Source: Chitinophagia bacterium
GTDB taxonomy: Bacteria; Bacteroidota; Bacteroidia; Chitinophagales; Chitinophagaceae
DNA: 11,911 nt
Direction of reading: 5' to 3'
Assembly (NCBI GenBank): GCA_010027295.1
Contig: RGVM01000034.1
Location: forward strand, 1-11,911
Under the pieces are notes generated by a model that had not been told where the DNA came from, did no database searches, and saw only the letters and a list, made by a program, of their open reading frames with translations. Position 1 is the first letter of the stretch. Every line of letters starts with the position of its first letter. The translations under genes and the position numbers were made by a program. This document shows positions 7,510 to 11,911 of this stretch, in pieces.

Positions 7510-9051
7510 TCAAGGCAGGTAGCCCTCAGCCACTTCCAGAAACTCGGCAAGGCGGGAGGGACCTCCCAGTTCCAGCCGGCGCATCTCCTCCACCTTGGGG
7601 GCCGCCTCGATGGCGGCGCGCGCATCGAGGAAGAGGAGTCGCAGCCGACGGGCCAGCACATCCTCCACGGTCATCGCCATCTCATGACGGAAGGCCCATG
7701 ACACTTCCGCAAGGGTGAAGGGATGGTCGGGATGCAGCCGCTCCGCCAGGGCGGGTTCCTCACGCATGAGGTTCCGGATGGCGTCGGCTTCAGACCCATG
7801 GGCATGCAGGGGGTCATGCGGTTCCATCGTCGCCGTCCATCCATGCAGCCGCAGGTCCTGCGTCACGCAGGGACGCTTGCCGAGCCCGCCCACGAAGGCG
7901 GCGTTGTCGACCGCATCACAGGCCATCTTGCGGTAGGTTGTCCATTTCCCACCCGTGATGGTCACCAGTCCGGAGGCCGACACCACTATGGTGTGGTCGC
8001 GGGAGAGCAGAGAGGTGTTGCCGGTGTTGGAGGATCTCACCAGCGGGCGCAGCCCGGTATATACGCTGCGGATGTCCGACTCGCGGACCTCTGCCTTCAG
8101 ATACTTGTTGAAATGATAGATGATGAAGCTGACCTCCTCACGGAAGGGCAGCGGCTCGCGTCGGATCTCATCGACCGGCGTATCGGTGGTGCCGACGACG
8201 ACATGCCCCTGCCAGGGCACGGCGAAGAGTACCCGACCGTCGTCGGTCTTCGGGATCATCAGCGCGCTGTCGGTAGGGAAGAACCTCCGCTCGAGGACGA
8301 TGTGCACTCCCTGGGAGGGCGCCACCAGCCGGGGGGCGTCGGGTGTGTCCATCCGGATGAGTTCATCGACGAAGACGCCCGTGGCGTTGACGACGGCCTT
8401 GGCGCGCACTTCATAGGAGGCGCCCGTAACCTCGTCGCGCAGGATGACGCCACGTACCTTCTTCCCCTCGTGCAGGAGGCCCGTCACGGCGAGGTGGTTG
8501 AACACGGCTGCCCCGTGCCCGGCGGCGGTACGTGCCAGGCTGACGGCCAGGCGGGCGTCGTCGAACTGCCCGTCGTAGTAGACGATGCCTCCGCAGAGTC
8601 CCTTCCTGTCGGCCAGCGGCAGTCGCCGCATAACCTCTTCGCGACCGAGGAAGCCCGTATGTCCGATGCCCAGGCGGCCGGCCAGCAGGTCGTAGGCCAG
8701 GAGACCCGTGCCGTAGAACAGCTTGTCGAAGCGGGAATACACCGGGACGACGAAATCCTGTACCCGCGTGAGGTGCGGGGCGTTGCGCAGCAGGATGCCC
8801 CTTTCCCGCAGGGCCTCCCGGACGAGTTTGACATTCCCCTGGGCGAGGTATCGTACGCCACCGTGCACAAGCTTGGTGCTCCGGCTCGACGTGCCCTTGG
8901 CAAAGTCGTCGCGCTCGGCCAGCAGCACGCGATAGCCTCGCGAGGCCGCATCGACGGCGATGCCGAGGCCGGTGGCACCGCCTCCGACCACGACGATGTC
9001 CCACTCCCCTTTCAACCGTGACAGGTCACGGACAAGACCCTTTCTCTCCAT
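7510..9051 (-). CDS. glpD: Aerobic glycerol-3-phosphate dehydrogenase (FAD-dependent)
   Basis: GlpD oxidises sn-glycerol-3-phosphate to dihydroxyacetone phosphate at the inner face of the cytoplasmic membrane and passes electrons to quinone. The protein has 513 residues, close to E. coli GlpD (about 500). The N-terminal dinucleotide-binding motif GGGATGLG is at 23-30, followed by the family signature [17 protein letters not shown] at 53-69. The substrate-region TGLRPLV is at 332-338 and the second FAD motif GGKWTTY at 367-373. A helical C-terminal domain occupies roughly 395-513. The ATG at 9049-9051 starts directly before the conserved N-terminus and has no Shine-Dalgarno sequence. It lies 51 bp after the true end of glpK, so the two are probably one operon. 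The out-of-frame extension of glpK overlaps its first 40 nt. The gene itself is intact. Confidence 0.95.
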   Translation of the reverse strand: MERKGLVRDLSRLKGEWDIVVVGGGATGLGIAVDAASRGYRVLLAERDDFAKGTSSRSTKLVHGGVRYLAQGNVKLVREALRERGILLRNAPHLTRVQDFVVPVYSRFDKLFYGTGLLAYDLLAGRLGIGHTGFLGREEVMRRLPLADRKGLCGGIVYYDGQFDDARLAVSLARTAAGHGAAVFNHLAVTGLLHEGKKVRGVILRDEVTGASYEVRAKAVVNATGVFVDELIRMDTPDAPRLVAPSQGVHIVLERRFFPTDSALMIPKTDDGRVLFAVPWQGHVVVGTTDTPVDEIRREPLPFREEVSFIIYHFNKYLKAEVRESDIRSVYTGLRPLVRSSNTGNTSLLSRDHTIVVSASGLVTITGGKWTTYRKMACDAVDNAAFVGGLGKRPCVTQDLRLHGWTATMEPHDPLHAHGSEADAIRNLMREEPALAERLHPDHPFTLAEVSWAFRHEMAMTVEDVLARRLRLLFLDARAAIEAAPKVEEMRRLELGGPSRLAEFLEVAEGYLP

Positions 9052-9102
9052 CTCTCGGCTTGGCTTGCGTTCGGTGGCGTGGCGCAGGACCCCGTCTCGT
9101 CT

Positions 9103-10607
9103 TCAGTTCCGGGGATCCTCCGTCCATGCCTTGGCCGCCCTGACGGCCCGCTGCCACCCCTCCAGGCGCTCGATGCGGAGGTCGGCGTCCATGTCGGAAC
9201 GGAAGACCTTCTCAGGCTGCCATTGGCGGGCGATCTCGGAGGTCCCCGACCAGAAGCCGGTGGCGAGTCCGGCGAGATAGGCGGCGCCCAGGGCGGCCAA
9301 GGCATGGACGGAGGAGGGCGGATGACGTCCACGGCGAGGATGTCGGACTGGAACTGCATCAGCAGGTCGTTGGCGGTGGCCCCGCCGTCGACGCGCAGTT
9401 CACGGATGGGGATGTTGGAGTCACGCTCCATGGCCAGCAACACCTCCTGCGTCTGGAAGGCGATGCTCTCCAGGGCGGCACGGGCGATGTGGCCGCGGCC
9501 GCTGCCACGGGTGAGCCCGACGATGGTGCCGCGCGCGTCGGCGTTCCAATGAGGCGCCCCCAGTCCGGCGAAGGCCGGCACCACACAGACACCGTCGCTC
9601 GACGCGACGCTGCGTGCAAGTCCCTCCACCTCGCCCGACGACTGGATGATGCCGAGCCCGTCGCGCAGCCACTGCACGACGGCCCCTGCGATGAAGACGC
9701 TGCCCTCGAGGGCGTATTGCGTCTCGCATCCGATCTGCCAGGCCACGGTCGTGAGGAGGTTGTTGGAGGAGGCCACCGGCTCGCGGCCCGTGTTCATGAG
9801 CATGAAGCAGCCGGTGCCGTAGGTGTTCTTGACCATGCCCGGCTCGGTGCACATCTGCCCGAAGAGGGCCGACTGCTGGTCACCGGCTATGCCGGCCACG
9901 GGCAGGGGGTGTGAGGCCAGAATGGAGGATGTCTGACCGAAGACGCCGCTGCTGGGGCGCACTTCGGGCAGCACGGAGGCCGGTATCTCGAAGAGTCGCA
10001 GGAGCTCCTCGTCCCACTGCAGCGTGTGGATATTGAAGAGCATCGTGCGGGAGGCGTTGGTCACGTCGGTGGCATGGACGGTCCCGCCGGTGAGGTTCCA
10101 CAATAGCCAGCTGTCGACCGTCCCGAAGGCGATACGGCCTGCCTCGGCCCTCTTGCGGGCGTCCGTTACGTTGTCGAGGATCCAGCGCAGCTTGGTGGCC
10201 GAGAAATAGGCGTCGATGACGAGGCCGGTACGCTCCCGTACCATCCCGGCAAGCCCGCGCGACCTCAACTGGTCGCAATAGGCCGACGTACGGCGGTCCT
10301 GCCACACGATGGCGGGATGGACGGGCAGACCCGTGTCCCTGTCCCAGACGACGGTCGTCTCCCGCTGGTTGGTGATGCCGATGGCGTCGATGTCGGCGGC
10401 CGTCAGGCCCGCCTTGCCGACGGCCTCGACGGCAGTGGCGAGCTGAGTGGTCCAAATCTCCGCAGGGTCGTGTTCCACCCATCCCGGCTTGGGGAAATGC
10501 AGGGTGAACTCACGCTGGGCCATGGATAGGATGCGTCCGGAACGATCGAAGACGATGGCCCGGGAGGATGTTGTGCCCTGGTCGAGGGCCAAGATATGGT
10601 CTGCCAT
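9103..10607 (-). CDS. glpK: Glycerol kinase, frameshifted near the 3' end
   Basis: GlpK phosphorylates glycerol with ATP to sn-glycerol-3-phosphate, the substrate of the adjacent GlpD. The start at 10605-10607 gives [16 protein letters not shown], the family N-terminus; in-frame ATGs at 10640 and 10652 are upstream of conserved sequence. Visible motifs are QRET (81-84), DAYFSATKL (132-140), AGDQQ with the catalytic-base Asp243, and [11 protein letters not shown] (407-417). After IRP (residue about 431) the frame is lost and the direct reading becomes Pro/Ser/Arg-rich until a stop at 9012. The expected ending ([15 protein letters not shown]... to WTEDPRN) is in another frame at 9309-9103. The corrected product is about 500 residues, exactly family size. 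The fructose-1,6-bisphosphate loop Arg of E. coli GlpK and the HPr-phosphorylated His of Firmicutes enzymes are not evident at 224-238. The frameshift is either a real mutation or an assembly error. Confidence 0.9.
9310..9317 (-). other. Frameshift site in glpK
   Basis: On the coding strand the frame changes within CCTCCTCC, between the codon for the last correct Arg (CGC, 9320-9318) and the first correct downstream codon (GTC, 9309-9307). Adding one base or removing two restores the conserved frame. Removing two gives six residues between RP and ALGA, the same spacing as in E. coli GlpK. Confidence 0.75.
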
Positions 10608-10717
10608 GTGCGGGAAGGGTTCTGGAGGGGTCTCGACCATGAAAATAGGCATTTATCAGGGAAAGCTCGGGGGCGACGGATGAAGGGCGGCATCCGGGGG
10701 ATTCGGTAACTTGCAGC
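10608..10717. promoter_or_regulatory. Divergent glpK/dnaX intergenic region
   Basis: This 110-bp gap must hold the promoters for both glpKD (minus) and dnaX (plus). On the minus strand TATTTTCA (10647-10640) partly matches the Bacteroidota -7 element and would give a leader of about 25 nt for glpK. No convincing promoter is seen for dnaX and no ribosome binding site for either gene. No regulator-type palindrome stands out. Confidence 0.35.
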
Positions 10718-11911
10718 ATGGACAGCTTCGTCGTCTCGGCCCGGAAATACCGTCCGCAGGACTTCTCCACCGTAGTGGGCCAGTCGCATATCACCACCAC
10801 ACTGAAGAACGCCATCCGCCAGCAGAAGCTCGCCCATGCCTTCCTGTTCTGCGGACCCAGGGGCGTCGGCAAGACGACCTGCGCCCGCATCCTGGCGAAG
10901 ACCGTCAACTGCGAACACCCCGACGCCGACGGCGAGGCCTGCGACACCTGCACCTCCTGCACCACCTTCAACGCAGGCGCCTCCTTCAACATCCACGAAC
11001 TCGACGCGGCGAGCAACAACTCCGTCGACGACATCCGGGAACTGACCGACCAGGTGCGATTCCACCCTCAGGCCGGCCGTTACAAGGTGTATATCATCGA
11101 CGAGGTTCACATGCTCTCGGCCTCCGCCTTCAACGCCTTCCTCAAGACACTCGAAGAGCCGCCGCCCTACGCCATCTTCATCCTCGCCACCACCGAGAAG
11201 CACAGGATCCTCCCCACCATCCTCTCCCGCTGCCAGATATTCGACTTCAAGCGCATCACCGACGCCGACACGGTCGCACACCTCGAGGGGATAGCCGCCA
11301 AGGAGGGCATCCGCGCCGAGAAGGCGGCCCTGCAGGTCATCGCCCAGAAGAGCGAGGGATGCATGCGCGATGCCCTCAGCACGCTCGACAAGATCGTCAG
11401 CTTCACCAACGGGGAGCTGACCTATGCCAACACGCTCGAGCACATGAACATCCTCGACGAGGATGTGTTCTTCCGCTTCCTAGGCCTGATGCAGTCGGCC
11501 GACCTCGCCGGCAGCATGCTCCTGCACGACGAAGTGCACCGCAAAGGCTTCGACGGCGAGACACTGCTCGGCGAACTGGCGGGCTTCTTTCGCAACCTCA
11601 TGGTCTGCCAGGACCCGCGCACCCACAGCCTCCTCGAAGTGGTCGAGAGCTTTCGGCCCCGTTACGCCGAAGCCTCCGCCAAGACGCCCCTGCCCTGGCT
11701 CATCGGCGCCGTCAACATCCTCAACGACGCCCTGCAAGGCTATCGTGAGGCCCGCAACAAGAAACTCCATGTCGAGATCGTACTCGTCAAACTCACCTAC
11801 CTCTCCCAGGCGGTGGAATGGTCGGGCGAAGAGGGCGGAACCGTGAAAAAAAAAAGGATTGACGGATTGAGGACCGTCGGATTCCGGCCCATCCCCCGCA
11901 TGGAGTCGGAG
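10718..11911 (+). CDS. dnaX: DNA polymerase III subunit gamma/tau, 3' partial
   Basis: DnaX is the ATPase of the clamp loader, which opens and loads the beta sliding clamp; in its tau form it also links polymerase and helicase. The frame runs from ATG 10718-10720 to the right edge (398 codons). Domain I is complete: RKYRPQDFSTVVGQ at 9-22, Walker A GPRGVGKT at 46-53, a zinc module with Cys65, Cys75, Cys78 and Cys81, Walker B DEVH at 128-131, sensor 1 ATTE at 157-160, SRC with the arginine finger Arg171, and sensor 2 around GCMRDAL with Arg217. The domain III helical collar runs to about residue 367. After it come EEGGTV and a run of ten A residues (11846-11855), then the frame continues into what should be the tau-specific part. 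dnaX is divergent from glpK. No Shine-Dalgarno sequence precedes the start. Confidence 0.96.
   Translation, partial: MDSFVVSARKYRPQDFSTVVGQSHITTTLKNAIRQQKLAHAFLFCGPRGVGKTTCARILAKTVNCEHPDADGEACDTCTSCTTFNAGASFNIHELDAASNNSVDDIRELTDQVRFHPQAGRYKVYIIDEVHMLSASAFNAFLKTLEEPPPYAIFILATTEKHRILPTILSRCQIFDFKRITDADTVAHLEGIAAKEGIRAEKAALQVIAQKSEGCMRDALSTLDKIVSFTNGELTYANTLEHMNILDEDVFFRFLGLMQSADLAGSMLLHDEVHRKGFDGETLLGELAGFFRNLMVCQDPRTHSLLEVVESFRPRYAEASAKTPLPWLIGAVNILNDALQGYREARNKKLHVEIVLVKLTYLSQAVEWSGEEGGTVKKKRIDGLRTVGFRPIPRMESE
11831..11878 (+). promoter_or_regulatory. Candidate dnaX slippage/frameshift signal (A10 run)
   Basis: Ten A residues at 11846-11855 are read as K377, K378, K379 and the first base of an AGG codon, and they contain the slippery heptamer A AAA AAA in the correct phase. 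GAGGG (11831-11835) lies 10 nt upstream, similar to the stimulatory Shine-Dalgarno-like element of E. coli dnaX. GACGG (11861-11865) and CCGTC (11874-11878) can form a 5-bp stem five nt downstream. The -1 frame stops at TGA 11860-11862 (product about 381 residues) and the +1 frame at TGA 11868-11870 (about 383). Truncation would fall just after domain III, giving a gamma-like protein. Ribosomal frameshifting and transcriptional slippage are both possible. Confidence 0.5.

Noticed and set aside
7437..7718. A 93-codon plus-strand open frame over the end of glpD
   Set aside because: Most of it is antisense to glpD and the translation is Pro/Arg/Gly-rich without recognisable features.
7723..9021. 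A 432-codon open frame on the plus strand, antisense to glpD
   Set aside because: It lies wholly inside glpD. The translation is a Gly/His/Val/Arg-rich shadow typical of high-GC genes and shows no recognisable family, whereas glpD on the other strand has every expected motif.
9012..9102. The C-terminal extension of the uncorrected glpK frame into glpD
   Set aside because: It is the out-of-frame tail created by the frameshift near 9310-9317. Its Pro/Ser/Arg-rich sequence is not glycerol kinase, so I ended glpK at the conserved stop at 9103.
10639..10683. A 14-codon open frame ([14 protein letters not shown]) upstream of dnaX
   Set aside because: It could be a leader peptide, and its start faintly resembles nicotinate-nucleotide adenylyltransferase, but it has no ribosome binding site or other support and overlaps the likely glpK promoter.
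10403..11443. A 346-codon minus-strand open frame spanning the glpK start and dnaX
   Set aside because: It crosses two well-supported genes, and its sequence is acidic, Gly/Val-rich and unrecognisable, as expected for the antisense of dnaX.
10711..11748. A 345-codon plus-strand open frame overlapping dnaX
   Set aside because: It is in the wrong frame: its Arg/His/Pro-rich translation lacks the motifs, while the frame from 10718 gives Walker A, the zinc cysteines and Walker B.
1..11911. CRISPR arrays, tRNA or rRNA genes, complete insertion sequences
   Set aside because: I saw no regularly spaced repeats, no cloverleaf or rRNA-like sequence, and no transposase or terminal inverted repeats in the gaps between genes.

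Overview
The window looks like a GC-rich chromosome segment from a member of the Bacteroidota. Three things suggest this: the first gene resembles the very large AsmA-like envelope proteins of that phylum; one promoter has an exact match to the Bacteroidota -7 element TAnnTTTG (TACATTTG); and none of the gene starts has a convincing Shine-Dalgarno sequence. The genus cannot be named from the sequence.

Layout. (1) 3-3062, plus strand: the 3' part of a large AsmA/TamB-like envelope protein that enters from the left edge. (2) 3063-3173: a regulatory gap with a candidate promoter followed by a perfect 9+3+9 bp palindrome, which looks like a repressor operator. (3) 3174-5561, plus: a FadN-type bifunctional beta-oxidation enzyme (3-hydroxyacyl-CoA dehydrogenase, then enoyl-CoA hydratase). 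(4) 5665-7095/7101, minus: an AT-rich polytopic membrane protein resembling a GT-C glycosyltransferase. Its base composition differs sharply from everything around it, so it is probably acquired. (5) 7102-7509: about 400 bp without an intact gene, holding a start-less 84-codon reading frame (possible gene remnant) and a 10-bp inverted repeat. (6) 10607-7510, minus: glpK followed by glpD, a two-gene glycerol catabolism operon. glpK has a clear frameshift near its 3' end. (7) 10718-11911, plus: dnaX, divergent from glpK and running off the right edge.

How the genes fit together. GlpK phosphorylates glycerol and GlpD oxidises glycerol-3-phosphate to dihydroxyacetone phosphate at the membrane. 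FadN carries out the two middle steps of fatty-acid beta-oxidation. Together they fit use of lipid-derived glycerol and acyl chains, although the genes are not co-transcribed. The AsmA-like protein and the glycosyltransferase belong to the cell envelope. dnaX is a replication housekeeping gene.

The most interesting signal is in dnaX. A run of ten A residues lies directly after the conserved domain I-III region, and both alternative frames stop within a few codons. This is the architecture used elsewhere to make a short gamma form alongside full-length tau. The next most notable signals are the palindrome in front of fadN, the glpK frameshift, and the AT-rich glycosyltransferase gene bounded by an 8-bp direct repeat.
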